Below, in pieces: positions 1-6,016 of a stretch of DNA of 11,915 bases (the first letter of the stretch is position 1; every line of letters begins with the position of its first letter). The translations under genes were made by a program, and so were the position numbers. This stretch comes from JAYEJW01 sp034716535 (GTDB lineage Bacteria; Pseudomonadota; Gammaproteobacteria; Chromatiales; Chromatiaceae): contig JAYEJW010000266.1 in assembly GCA_034716535.1 (NCBI GenBank), forward strand, positions 1-11,915, written 5' to 3'. The notes beneath the pieces are model-generated. The model searched no databases and had not been told where the DNA came from. It saw only the letters and a list, made by a program, of their open reading frames with translations.

Positions 1-62
1 CAACCCTCACGCAGCAGAATGGCGGGGCGGGAGCTGCGATTGGGGACGACTTCGATATACAT
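1..62 (-). CDS. IS1634-type transposase, N-terminal fragment (runs off the window)
   Basis: Reading the minus strand from an ATG at 62-60 gives about 20 residues: MYIEVVPNRSS followed by RPAILLREG. From memory of the family, this is the characteristic start of IS1634-type (IS4-related DDE) transposases, which begin MYI/MFI-x-VVPNR-x-S-PPA-x-LLRE. The reading frame is open to the window edge, so the rest of the gene, including the catalytic DDE residues, lies outside and its integrity cannot be judged. No Shine-Dalgarno sequence precedes the ATG, but a perfect TATAAT lies 38 bases upstream. The neighbouring IS21-type element is transcribed in the same direction and ends at 239. The assignment rests on a very short match, so it is probable, not certain. 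Confidence 0.62.
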   Translation of the reverse strand, partial: MYIEVVPNRSSRPAILLREG

Positions 63-127
63 GGGAACATGTATAGCTCATATCGCCAACATTGCAAGAA
101 TTATATTGTTCTTTTACATGGGAACAT
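58..127. repeat. Pair of 13-bp direct repeats flanking the IS1634-type promoter region
   Basis: The sequence TACATGGGAACAT occurs exactly at 58-70 and again at 115-127, 57 bases apart. On the minus strand the inner copy contains the transposase start codon, and the outer copy lies about 20 bases upstream of a TATAAT hexamer. They could be transposase-binding sites, an operator pair, or part of the element's end. Looser GGGAAC/GGGAAT echoes occur at 148 and 201. Confidence 0.6.
100..105 (-). promoter_or_regulatory. Possible -10 box for the IS1634-type transposase
   Basis: The minus strand reads TATAAT, a perfect sigma-70 -10 hexamer, 38 bases upstream of the transposase ATG and inside an AT-rich stretch between the two 13-bp repeats. 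No hexamer resembling TTGACA sits 16-18 bases further upstream, so this is either a weak or activated promoter, or chance in AT-rich DNA. Confidence 0.35.
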
Positions 128-159
128 ACTGACACCTGACAACAAGCGGGAATATATTG

Positions 160-199
160 GCAATCAGTGGCTTGCATCCGTTCTGGCCCACGTTTACCG
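160..199. repeat. Candidate left end of the IS21-type element
   Basis: GCAATCAGT at 160-168 is matched in inverted orientation at 4073-4081. A second box, TGGCCCACGTTTACCG (184-199), matches TGCCCCACCTTTGCTC read inward at the other end in about 11 of the first 14 positions. IS21-family ends typically carry several transposase-binding boxes, so this layout fits. The exact tip is not determined. Confidence 0.42.
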
Positions 200-238
200 C
201 GGGAACTTCGGGTTAACCGGCAGCAGTAGCGAAGGTGA

Positions 239-1042
239 TCAACGCGCCGCACTGGGCACATCGTTGTTCTTAGCCGAGGAGGTCTTGCGGCGGCGTTGCG
301 GTGAGGCGGAATCGGGATCGTTCTGGGGAACGCGAAGCGAGGGCCCGTTGATGCGGATCGTGATGCAGTGGTGCTGGAGGCGGTCAAGGAGTGCATCGAC
401 CAACGGCTTGCGCTCGAACAGCTCGTACCAGTCGGGGTAGTCGAGGTTGGTCGTGATGATCGAGGGCCGCGTGCCGTAGCGCAGATCCATGAGCTTGAAG
501 AAGGCGTTGACCTGTTCGGGTTTGAGGGTCAGGTAGCCAAGCTCGTCGATCACCAGGGCATCATAGCGGCTGAGGCGGTTGAGCAGGCGAGAGGTGGAGC
601 GGTCGGCCAGTGAGGCATAGAGCTCATCGAACAGATCCTGCGCCTTGTAGAAGCGGGCGCGGTAATCATTGACGAGGGCCTGGCGCAGCAGGCCGATGGC
701 CAGTCCCGACTTGCCGGTGCCGGGCGGTCCGATGAACACGAGGTTCTCGGCCCGCTGGATGAAGTCCAGCCCTGCCAGCCCCTTGATTTGGGTCGCATTG
801 ACGCCGGGCTGCCGGGCGAAGGGAAAGCTCTCCAGGGACCACTCCCAGGGCAGCTTGGCCTGGGCGAGGCGATAGGCGAGGCTGCGCTCCTGGCGGTGAC
901 GCCACTCCTCCAGAAGCAGGCGGTGCACCACCGCCACCGCGGGCAGCGCCTCGGCGTCGGCCGTGGCGAGGATGCGCTCCAGGCTCTGGGCCATGCCCTT
1001 GAAGTGCAGCTGCGCGAGCAGTTTTTCGAGCTCCTCGCGCAT
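239..1042 (-). CDS. istB: IstB-type AAA+ ATPase, IS21 helper of transposition
   Basis: This 267-residue protein is the helper ATPase of the IS21 family, which binds target DNA as an ATP-dependent oligomer and activates the IstA transposase. Visible motifs are Walker A GPPGTGKS (105-112), Walker B LVIDE (163-167) and a sensor-1-like SIITTN (194-199). The N-terminal part (about 1-95) carries the helical region usual for IstB. Length is close to the family norm of about 250-260, with a short basic and polar tail after residue 240. The start codon overlaps the istA stop as TGATG, so translation is coupled to istA. The gene is the last of the element; only about 70 bases separate its stop from the proposed left end. 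No frameshift or missing motif is seen. Confidence 0.95.
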   Translation of the reverse strand: MREELEKLLAQLHFKGMAQSLERILATADAEALPAVAVVHRLLLEEWRHRQERSLAYRLAQAKLPWEWSLESFPFARQPGVNATQIKGLAGLDFIQRAENLVFIGPPGTGKSGLAIGLLRQALVNDYRARFYKAQDLFDELYASLADRSTSRLLNRLSRYDALVIDELGYLTLKPEQVNAFFKLMDLRYGTRPSIITTNLDYPDWYELFERKPLVDALLDRLQHHCITIRINGPSLRVPQNDPDSASPQRRRKTSSAKNNDVPSAAR

Positions 1043-2430
1043 CAGGGCTGCTCGTCGAGGTCGAAGAAGTCCCCGGCCACGCGCTCGAGGATCAGCCGCT
1101 CCAGGCGGGTCAGATCGAACAGGCCGTACTGCAACGCCTGCGCCACGGCGGCGAGGAAGGGTTCGCTGGGATAGGTGCGCTTGAGCGCCAAGAGCCGGCG
1201 CAACTTTCCCACACCGCGGCCGGGGGCACGTTTTTTCAACGCGACCACGTACCGATCGAGCACGGGATCACACCCGGTGAGGGCCTGCTCCTGGGGGGAA
1301 GGACCGACGGCGCGGCGGCGCTCGAGCCGGGTATGATGCCCCTTGGCCCGCTGCTCGCCCTGGCGCTGACCGATCAGGCGCGGATGCTCGGCGACCTGCT
1401 GCTGGGCGCAGAAGACCAAGACCTGCTCGGGGCGTTTGTGCACCGCCACCTTTTTTCCGACCAAGCGCTCCGGGACCGAGTAACGGTTGGTGTCCAGGTG
1501 CACGAAGCCGTAGCAGTCCACCACCCGGTAGTGGATCTCGGTCACCGGGGGGATGTAGGCAGGCAGCGCGAGCAGGTGTGCCTTCTCCATCGCATAGGCC
1601 GCCTGGGGGCTCATTCCCAGCACCCGCTTCACCTTCGCATTGGCCACCTCCTCGCACCAGGCGCGGGCCTGGGCGTTGAGGTCCGCCCAGTCGGCGAAGG
1701 TACGCCCGGCGAGGAAATTTCCTTCCACATAAGAAAAGGGCCGTTCGACCCGACCCTTCCGATCCGAGTGCCCGATGGCATGGGCCATGAACGCCATGCC
1801 AAAGAGCGCGCCGAAGCCCTCCATCTCCGGGGCGATCAGCGCATGGGGACCGCTACCGCCGGCGAGCACCACGGAGGTGTTGTCGATGACACAGCGCGGG
1901 CAGGCCCCGTCGAAGAAACGCAACGCCTCAGTGAGAAAGGCCTTGGCCTCGAAGCGGGTGAAGCGGGGGTAGTACTGGATGAACAGCATCCGGCTGTAAG
2001 CGAGCACCAGGCTCGCGCATTGCCCCGTGAGGGTCTTCTCCCCCAGGGAGAGGCGGTGCGCGGAGGTATCGTGCTGCATCTCCTCGCCGGGGCCAAAGGT
2101 GTAGGTGCCGCTGCGCTTCTTCGGTGCCCGCAGGTCCTGCTCCCGGACCAGCCGGGTGAGCGTGCTGTAAGGAATCGCGATCGCGTGCTTGGCTTTGAGG
2201 ATCTCGCCGATACGCACCACATTGCCCTTGCAGTCGCGGTAGAGGTCCGGCAACAGCCCCGCGATGGCCTGCACGCGGGGATCCTCCGGCGTGGCCTTGG
2301 GGTGTTGGCGATCGCGCAGCACCCGGCGCACCGTGTTGCGCGAGACCTTCAGCGCCCGGCTGATCTCGCGCAGGGGCCGGCCTTGGTCCTTGAGCGTGCC
2401 GATCGCCTGGCGGAGCTCCTCAGCGATCAT
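1042..2430 (-). CDS. istA: IstA-type DDE transposase of the IS21 family
   Basis: This 462-residue protein is the DNA strand-transfer enzyme of the element. An N-terminal helix-turn-helix is visible at about 13-40, with the recognition stretch SRALKVSRNTVRRVL. The DDE retroviral-integrase-like core has candidate catalytic residues D121 (in MQHDTS), D183 (in VIDNTSVV) and E229 (in KGRVER), in the order and context usual for IstA. The C-terminal part holds the beta-rich domain (HYRVVDCYGFVHLDTNRYSVP, about 300-320). Length is in the family range of roughly 390-515. The start lies inside the 3' end of the ParB-like gene (11-nt overlap) and the stop overlaps the istB start, so translational coupling runs through all three genes. 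The frame is intact. A long open frame on the opposite strand (1333-2571) is only an antisense shadow. Confidence 0.95.
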   Translation of the reverse strand: MIAEELRQAIGTLKDQGRPLREISRALKVSRNTVRRVLRDRQHPKATPEDPRVQAIAGLLPDLYRDCKGNVVRIGEILKAKHAIAIPYSTLTRLVREQDLRAPKKRSGTYTFGPGEEMQHDTSAHRLSLGEKTLTGQCASLVLAYSRMLFIQYYPRFTRFEAKAFLTEALRFFDGACPRCVIDNTSVVLAGGSGPHALIAPEMEGFGALFGMAFMAHAIGHSDRKGRVERPFSYVEGNFLAGRTFADWADLNAQARAWCEEVANAKVKRVLGMSPQAAYAMEKAHLLALPAYIPPVTEIHYRVVDCYGFVHLDTNRYSVPERLVGKKVAVHKRPEQVLVFCAQQQVAEHPRLIGQRQGEQRAKGHHTRLERRRAVGPSPQEQALTGCDPVLDRYVVALKKRAPGRGVGKLRRLLALKRTYPSEPFLAAVAQALQYGLFDLTRLERLILERVAGDFFDLDEQP

Positions 2431-3325
2431 GGCCCGAAACCTCCGTCAGGGCCTGCTCCAGGCGCTGGAACTGGGACTTCGTTGGCGCGAAGGCCTGGCG
2501 CAGACGCTCACGCTCTAAGGGGTCCTGTTGGGCGGCGAACAGGGTGGGAACCTGGCGCAACAGGCGTTTGAGGATCTGACGGACCACCGCCAGGTCTTTG
2601 CACCAGGCGCCTTCTGGACCGTCGCCCAGGCGCTTGTCCTCGGCGCTCTGTTCCCGACTGTCCAAGGCCTGGAGGAACAGCCCGGGGTTCTCCACCAGGC
2701 GTTCGCGTTGGACCTTGGTCGCTTGCTGGTAGTGGCTGTAGAGGCGCTTGAGCTCACGGGTGGACAGGGGCTGGTGCTCGAGTTGTGAGAGCAGGATACG
2801 GGCGTGGCCACTGTTGGCGCGCGCCAACGGGGCGAGGATGCGCGTGGCCGCCCACAGCGAAATCCGTCCCTGGCGTACCTGCTCGAGGAGGTCCTCGGGC
2901 AGCGCCTTGAGCAGGCTCAAGCGTCGGCTCACCCAGCTGACATCACGCCCGAGTTGGAGGGCGATCGCCTGCAGGGAATGGCGCCTTGCGAGCTCGGCGA
3001 TCAGCGCCGCCTGCTCGATCGCCTCCCAGGCGCGGTCCGGCCCGCGCGCCAGAGACGCCAGCAGCGCCTCATCGATGGAGCGCTCCCACACATCCACCCA
3101 GATCAGATCCTCTCCGAGCCGCTGCAGCGCCTCCAGGCGCCGGTAGCCGTCGATCAACACCCAGTGGCGATCGTTCCCCGCCTCGGGGACGGCCACCACC
3201 GGCATGAGCTGGCCTTGCTGTTCAATGGACGCAAGGAGCCGGCGCAGCCTGGCCGGATCGCGCAGGCGCAGCGGCGCAAAGCGCGGAATCAGGGCGTGCA
3301 GGTCAAGGCGCAGGACGTTCTCCAT
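2420..3325 (-). CDS. ParB/Srx-fold DNA-binding protein carried by the transposon
   Basis: This 301-residue protein has a ParB-like N-terminal domain (about 5-90): an LIPRFAPLRLRDPARLRRLLASI opening stretch split by charged residues, then QGQLMPVVAV (37-46) and a GYRR box (60-63) in place of the GERR nucleotide-binding motif of true ParB. A helix-turn-helix follows at about 115-140 (SLQAIALQLGRDVSWVSRRL), then a charged, helical C-terminal third. ParB-fold proteins bind and hydrolyse CTP or act as nucleases; which, if any, applies here is unknown. There is no ParA gene nearby, and the 3' end overlaps istA by 11 nt, so I infer a role in transposition (end binding, target choice or regulation), not chromosome partition. 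The chosen ATG has no good ribosome site; an in-frame TGA 42 bases upstream rules out a longer form. A tiny upstream frame may supply coupling. Confidence 0.85.
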   Translation of the reverse strand: MENVLRLDLHALIPRFAPLRLRDPARLRRLLASIEQQGQLMPVVAVPEAGNDRHWVLIDGYRRLEALQRLGEDLIWVDVWERSIDEALLASLARGPDRAWEAIEQAALIAELARRHSLQAIALQLGRDVSWVSRRLSLLKALPEDLLEQVRQGRISLWAATRILAPLARANSGHARILLSQLEHQPLSTRELKRLYSHYQQATKVQRERLVENPGLFLQALDSREQSAEDKRLGDGPEGAWCKDLAVVRQILKRLLRQVPTLFAAQQDPLERERLRQAFAPTKSQFQRLEQALTEVSGHDR

Positions 3326-3335
3326 AGCCCATACG

Positions 3336-3362
3336 CTACTGCGGCAACCGCCCTTTGCCCAT
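3336..3362 (-). CDS. Possible 8-codon leader peptide before the ParB-like gene
   Basis: On the minus strand an AGAGG five bases before an ATG opens a frame encoding MGKGRLPQ. Its TAG ends 10 bases before the ATG of the ParB-like gene, which itself lacks a clear ribosome site. This could couple translation of the transposon genes to a short leader. A frame of eight codons arises easily by chance, so the support is positional only. Confidence 0.25.
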   Translation of the reverse strand: MGKGRLPQ

Positions 3363-3365
3363 CAA

Positions 3366-3531
3366 GTCCTCTCTTTGCAATCACCTCCAATCAGCGTCTA
3401 AGCGGCGGAAATCACTTGCATTTTCACCATGTACGCGTCCATCTTTGCAAGCCCTGAATTGGTGACCGGGATCAACCGGTAAGTGCCTGAAACAATGCCT
3501 TTTCCGAGCGCGCACACGTCCATGTTTGCAA
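3366..3531. repeat. Three direct repeats of a TTTGCAA box in and after the zinc-protein gene
   Basis: Boxes at 3366-3380 (GTCCTCTCTTTGCAA), 3436-3450 (CGTCCATCTTTGCAA) and 3517-3531 (CGTCCATGTTTGCAA) share one orientation, spaced 70 and 81 bases apart. The two right-hand copies differ at one position of fifteen. They fall in the coding end of the zinc-protein gene and give its repeated peptides IANMDV and LAKMDA; the third is non-coding. The match across coding and non-coding DNA suggests a DNA-level role, such as binding of IstA or the ParB-like protein. Confidence 0.6.
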
Positions 3532-3844
3532 TCGCTGGCGGGGATGGACCGGTGGCCGCCAGACGCCTCCGGCGGTTCCTATCACGTTGGTGTTCGCGGT
3601 TGCGGGAGGTGTAACCGGGGTGGCGCTGGCGGTAGGCCCGCCAGTACTGCGGATGGCGCTCGCGCCAGCGCCGCTGGGCCGCCGCCTGATTGGCGCGGTA
3701 GTCCGCGTCCGCTTTGAGCTTCTGGCGCTGCCAGCGACGCCGGCGCGTGCGCTGACACGCCCGCTCGGAGCAGTACCGTTGCTGGGGAACGTTGCGCCGC
3801 GGCACGAACAGGCAGCCGCAGGCCGCACACCGCCGCTTGGCCAT
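3398..3844 (-). CDS. Small basic Cys4 zinc-finger-like protein, first gene of the transposon
   Basis: This 148-residue protein opens with a likely zinc-binding site C6-xx-C9 and C25-xxxx-C30, followed by a very basic helical stretch (about 33-95) rich in Arg and Gln, including RRRRWQRQK and WRERHPQYW. The C-terminal 40 residues are different: they contain two similar peptides, IANMDVCALGKG and LAKMDAYMVKM, separated by SGTYRLIPV. I recall proteins of this layout next to ParB-like/IstA/IstB genes in other proteobacteria, but know no assigned function. The ATG has a strong ribosome site (GGGAGGTG, 3856-3849) at normal spacing, which fixes the start. The ParB-like gene follows after 72 bases. 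A nucleic-acid-binding accessory factor of transposition is a reasonable inference. Confidence 0.8.
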   Translation of the reverse strand: MAKRRCAACGCLFVPRRNVPQQRYCSERACQRTRRRRWQRQKLKADADYRANQAAAQRRWRERHPQYWRAYRQRHPGYTSRNREHQRDRNRRRRLAATGPSPPAIANMDVCALGKGIVSGTYRLIPVTNSGLAKMDAYMVKMQVISAA

Positions 3845-4178
3845 GGATCACCTCCCGGATGGAGTATCCCTACCAGGAGATTCGCCGCTTACCTCTCAGC
3901 CCGCTACGGCTCTCGCTGGTTCAAGGCCAAGGGAGGTACGTGCACGTGGTCAGAACCGTCGAAAGACCGGGGGGCCGGTCAATAGAACACGATTCCGCGC
4001 GAGGTCAGTGGGTCCGTTTTGGTGAGCAAAGGTGGGGCAACTTCTGTGAGCGTCAGGGCCTCGCGCCCTGTAACTGATTGCGATCAACCTAAGCCGCGGG
4101 CGCCACCGCCCCGCGGTTCTCCCCTTCGCAACCCTATCTCCTTGGGCGAAACGACAACCCTTCCCCTCCGGTCTACTC
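3845..4178. other. Gene-free stretch: upstream region and right end of the transposon, rich in inverted repeats
   Basis: No convincing gene lies here. Near 3849-3856 is the ribosome site of the zinc-protein gene. A perfect 10-bp palindrome ACGTGCACGT lies at 3938-3947, and GACCGG/CCGGTC arms around a GGGG loop at 3965-3980. The candidate transposon right end spans 4001-4081. Beyond it, CCGCGGG (4094-4100) and CCCGCGG (4110-4116) can pair around a 9-base loop. No clear sigma-70 promoter for the transposon was found. The 100 bases after 4081 do not resemble the missing front half of the yceI-type gene. Confidence 0.5.
4001..4081. repeat. Candidate right end of the IS21-type element
   Basis: Read on the minus strand from the outside, this holds GCAATCAGT (4081-4073), a hairpin CAGGGC/GCCCTG (4054-4070, 5-base loop), the box TGCCCCACCTTTGCTC (4037-4022) resembling the left-end box, and a further related box GGACCCACTGACC (4014-4002). 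Several similar boxes in a row are typical of IS21-family ends. The tip position is inferred from the 9-bp inverted repeat only. Confidence 0.42.
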
Positions 4179-4523
4179 TTGGTCGAGCGAGTGATCCCAC
4201 TGATGTGGGACCGGGCATTGCGCGGCCATGAGTGGTTCGATACGCGGCGGTTTCGCAAGGCGCGCTACCAGGCCCAACGTTTCCGGGCACTGGGAGAAGG
4301 CCGATTCTCCGCGGAGGGAAGACTCACCCTAAAGGGGATCACGCGCCCCGTGCGCTTCGTCTTCTCCTGGACGGAAAGGGGGCAAGGCGCGCGGTTGCGC
4401 GGGCGCGCGACCCTGAAGCGTACCGACTTCCGCGTCGGCGAAGGCGAGTGGGCAAGCGACGAGACCGTGGCCCTGGTTGTGGATGTGGAGGTGGATCTGC
4501 GATTGCGGCGGGGCTCGGACTAG
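4179..4523 (+). pseudogene. YceI-family protein, 5'-truncated remnant
   Basis: The frame encodes the C-terminal half of a YceI-like protein, a secreted lipocalin-like beta barrel that binds polyisoprenoid or similar lipids. Recognisable parts are ALRGHEWFDTRRF (family: LRG-x-WFD), the strand LTLKGITRPVRFVF (family: LTL-x-G-x-TRPV) and RTDFRVGEGEWASDETVA (family: RxDFGIGxGxWASDxTV). From LRG to the stop about 100 residues remain, where intact members have about 180-200 including a signal peptide. The missing front half is not in the 100 bases upstream in any frame I could recognise, and the transposon's proposed right end lies just beyond, so loss by insertion or adjacent deletion is likely. 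A TTG at 4179 could start translation of the fragment, but a functional product is unlikely. The stop is 12 bases from that of the convergent phosphoesterase gene. Confidence 0.8.
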
Positions 4524-4535
4524 CACTCCGGTCGA

Positions 4536-5372
4536 TTAGCCCAGCGATTTCAGGAAGTCCGTGACAGCAAGGTCACGAGCAATCTCGCCGTCGCACACGG
4601 CCTTGCGGTAGCGCTGGTGCCACGTGGGCATGAGCAGCCGCGCGCGCCGCCATTCCTCGTAGACGATACGCGCCAGAGGGCCTCCCTCATCGATGAAGCC
4701 GGATTCAAGGAAGTCGCGCTCAGTACGCGCCCTGTCGTAGGCTAGACGCAGGATGCGCGTCTTCCAGCGTCCGTCACGATACTCCAGCTGACCGTAGCTG
4801 GCGCGCGGATCGCCGTCGAAGGGAGAGCCTACCGAGCCCACGTTGAGGATCTGAATGCCGTTTAAGCGCCGCTCCAGGGGTTTGTGAGTGTGGGCCGTCA
4901 CGAAGAGCGCTATGTCCTCCGGCAGTCGGCCCTGTAGGTCCTTGTCGGGGACGCTTGCGGAGATGCCGTCCCGATTGCCGGCCATGGTACCGTGGGTGAC
5001 GTGGACCCAGTTGTCCTCAGAGTCTCCGTGGAAGCACAGGTGGTCCGGCCAGCCGAGCAGCGCGTCCTCCATGTCGCCGATCTGGCGAAAGGTCCAATCG
5101 GCGAAACGGCGCATGTCCGCATCGATGGAGTCGAGGGGCAGCTCATGGCCGCACCGTAGCACCCAGACCTCGTGATTGCCCTGGATGGGAAGCCAGCCCT
5201 GGCCGCGGCGAAGGGCGTCGAAATGATCGAGGCATTCGCGGCTGCTGGGTCCTCGGTTGATGAGATCCCCGGCCATCACGACTAGATCGGGTCCCCAGGT
5301 CAGGATATGCTCGGAAGCGGCCTCGAGGGCGGGGAGATTACCCTGTATGTCTGAGAGGACGGCGACCTTCAT
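4536..5372 (-). CDS. Calcineurin-like metallophosphoesterase
   Basis: This 278-residue cytoplasmic enzyme carries the full metal-binding set of the superfamily: SDIQGN (D8; Gln at position 10 where His is usual), GDLINRG (D36), GNHE (N66, H67), VHVTHGT (H127) and AHTHKP (H161, H163), then NVGSVG. The SDIQGN variant occurs in a group of bacterial phosphodiesterase/phosphatase proteins with unassigned substrates, so no substrate is proposed. I chose the ATG at 5372 because GAGGT lies seven bases before it and the SDIQGN strand begins immediately; a start 35 codons earlier at 5477 would add residues without family features and overlap the divergent gene. The C-terminal 60 residues (after about 215) extend past the catalytic core. 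It is transcribed divergently from the gene at 5456, with 83 bases between. Confidence 0.88.
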   Translation of the reverse strand: MKVAVLSDIQGNLPALEAASEHILTWGPDLVVMAGDLINRGPSSRECLDHFDALRRGQGWLPIQGNHEVWVLRCGHELPLDSIDADMRRFADWTFRQIGDMEDALLGWPDHLCFHGDSEDNWVHVTHGTMAGNRDGISASVPDKDLQGRLPEDIALFVTAHTHKPLERRLNGIQILNVGSVGSPFDGDPRASYGQLEYRDGRWKTRILRLAYDRARTERDFLESGFIDEGGPLARIVYEEWRRARLLMPTWHQRYRKAVCDGEIARDLAVTDFLKSLG

Positions 5373-5455
5373 CGGCTGTACCTCGATGGGGGAATGCTTC
5401 ATGATAAATAGCGTGGCGCTTGCGCGTCGCTGCTCCAAGCGCGCGAGACTCCAAG

Positions 5456-5920
5456 ATGATCCAAGATCAAGATGCATCGGAACCGGACTGGGACAGCCAG
5501 CTGCAGGTCACGCTGACCCCGGCTCTGTTGATTCATGCCCTGATGGCGACGGCCTCGGCCGTGCATACGGGTTGGTCGAGCTGCATCGAGGACAAGTTGG
5601 TTGTATCCGATCTGGTCTCGATGGACAACGTCGCCGGCAACTATGTGCGACTCGCGGAGCAGGAGTTCTTCGAGGACGAGGATCCGGAAGTCGTCTGGCA
5701 CGATTGGACGCTCGAGATCCGCGTCGGCGAGGTCCTGACGACGGGGCACTGGCAAATTCCGGCCTCAGCCGCGCCGATGGAGTGGGATTGGAGCGCGAGA
5801 GAAGCAGAGAAGGCGTTCGAACATGCCTGCCTGCTCGTTGGCCGGCGGGTGCGCCGGGGACTCGCGGTGGACGAGCCGGCGCCGTCGGAGCAGCCGCCGC
5901 CCCGTTCCAGCCGCCACTGA
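5456..5920 (+). CDS. Uncharacterised acidic protein
   Basis: This 154-residue product is not recognised. Coding character is supported by G/C-rich third positions and an ordinary, mixed amino-acid composition, whereas the opposite-strand frames here are Arg/Pro/Ser-rich shadows. The N-terminus is acidic (IQDQDASEPDWDSQ). A central part alternates hydrophobic and acidic residues (KLVVSDLVSMD, VRLAEQEFFEDEDPEVVWHDWTLEIRVGEVLTTG), and the C-terminal tail is Pro/Ser/Arg-rich and probably disordered. There is no signal peptide, membrane span or cysteine pair. The start is uncertain: the ATG at 5456 lacks a clear ribosome site and an in-frame alternative exists at 5420. It is divergent from the phosphoesterase, which hints at shared control but not at function. 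Confidence 0.6.
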   Translation: MIQDQDASEPDWDSQLQVTLTPALLIHALMATASAVHTGWSSCIEDKLVVSDLVSMDNVAGNYVRLAEQEFFEDEDPEVVWHDWTLEIRVGEVLTTGHWQIPASAAPMEWDWSAREAEKAFEHACLLVGRRVRRGLAVDEPAPSEQPPPRSSRH

Positions 5921-6016
5921 GCCGATCCGCTGCTCGGGCGGCTCTCTGCAGACCGGGGGACGCAACGCGATGAGGCTGGCGAATCCCTGTTGCGTGCGGC
6001 ACATGGATGTGCCGCC

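Larger units (their letters stand above)
160..4081 (-). mobile_element. Four-gene IS21-family transposon (zinc protein, ParB-like, IstA, IstB)
   Basis: The element is defined by four same-strand genes ending in a recognisable IstA/IstB pair. Seen directly: the ParB-like gene overlaps istA by 11 nt, and istA overlaps istB by 1 nt. Proposed limits come from GCAATCAGT, read inward from both sides (160-168 on plus; 4081-4073 on minus), and similar boxes just inside. Those limits are inference: the spacing from repeat to box differs between ends (15 against 35 bases), and no target-site duplication is visible outside them. At about 3.9 kb it is longer than classic two-gene IS21 elements of roughly 2-2.5 kb, the excess being the two extra genes and the 5' region. 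It sits against an IS1634-type transposase on the left and a truncated yceI-type gene on the right. All four frames look intact, so it may still be functional. Confidence 0.6.

Noticed and set aside
58..208. GGGAAC/GGGAAT motifs as a CRISPR-like or iteron array
   Set aside because: Only two copies are exact; the others share six bases at irregular spacing, with no constant spacer length and no replication gene.
69..440. Plus-strand open frame across the istB 3' end
   Set aside because: It overlaps the istB C-terminus and the IS1634-type promoter region, with no recognisable domain or ribosome site.
1333..2571. A 412-codon open frame on the plus strand, opposite istA
   Set aside because: It lies antisense to a well-supported IstA gene, has no recognisable domain and is explained by the GC-rich codon use of the minus-strand gene.
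2420..3325. Chromosome or plasmid partition locus (parAB)
   Set aside because: There is no ParA-type ATPase and no parS-like repeat cluster; the gene overlaps istA, which ties it to the transposon instead.
4094..4116. CCGCGGG/CCCGCGG hairpin as an intrinsic terminator
   Set aside because: No T-run follows on either strand and no gene ends close by; it is reported only within the gene-free stretch.
5508..6002. Minus-strand open frames opposite the acidic protein gene
   Set aside because: Their products are rich in Arg, Pro, Ser and Ala with no folded-domain pattern; the plus-strand frame has ordinary composition and better third-position bias.
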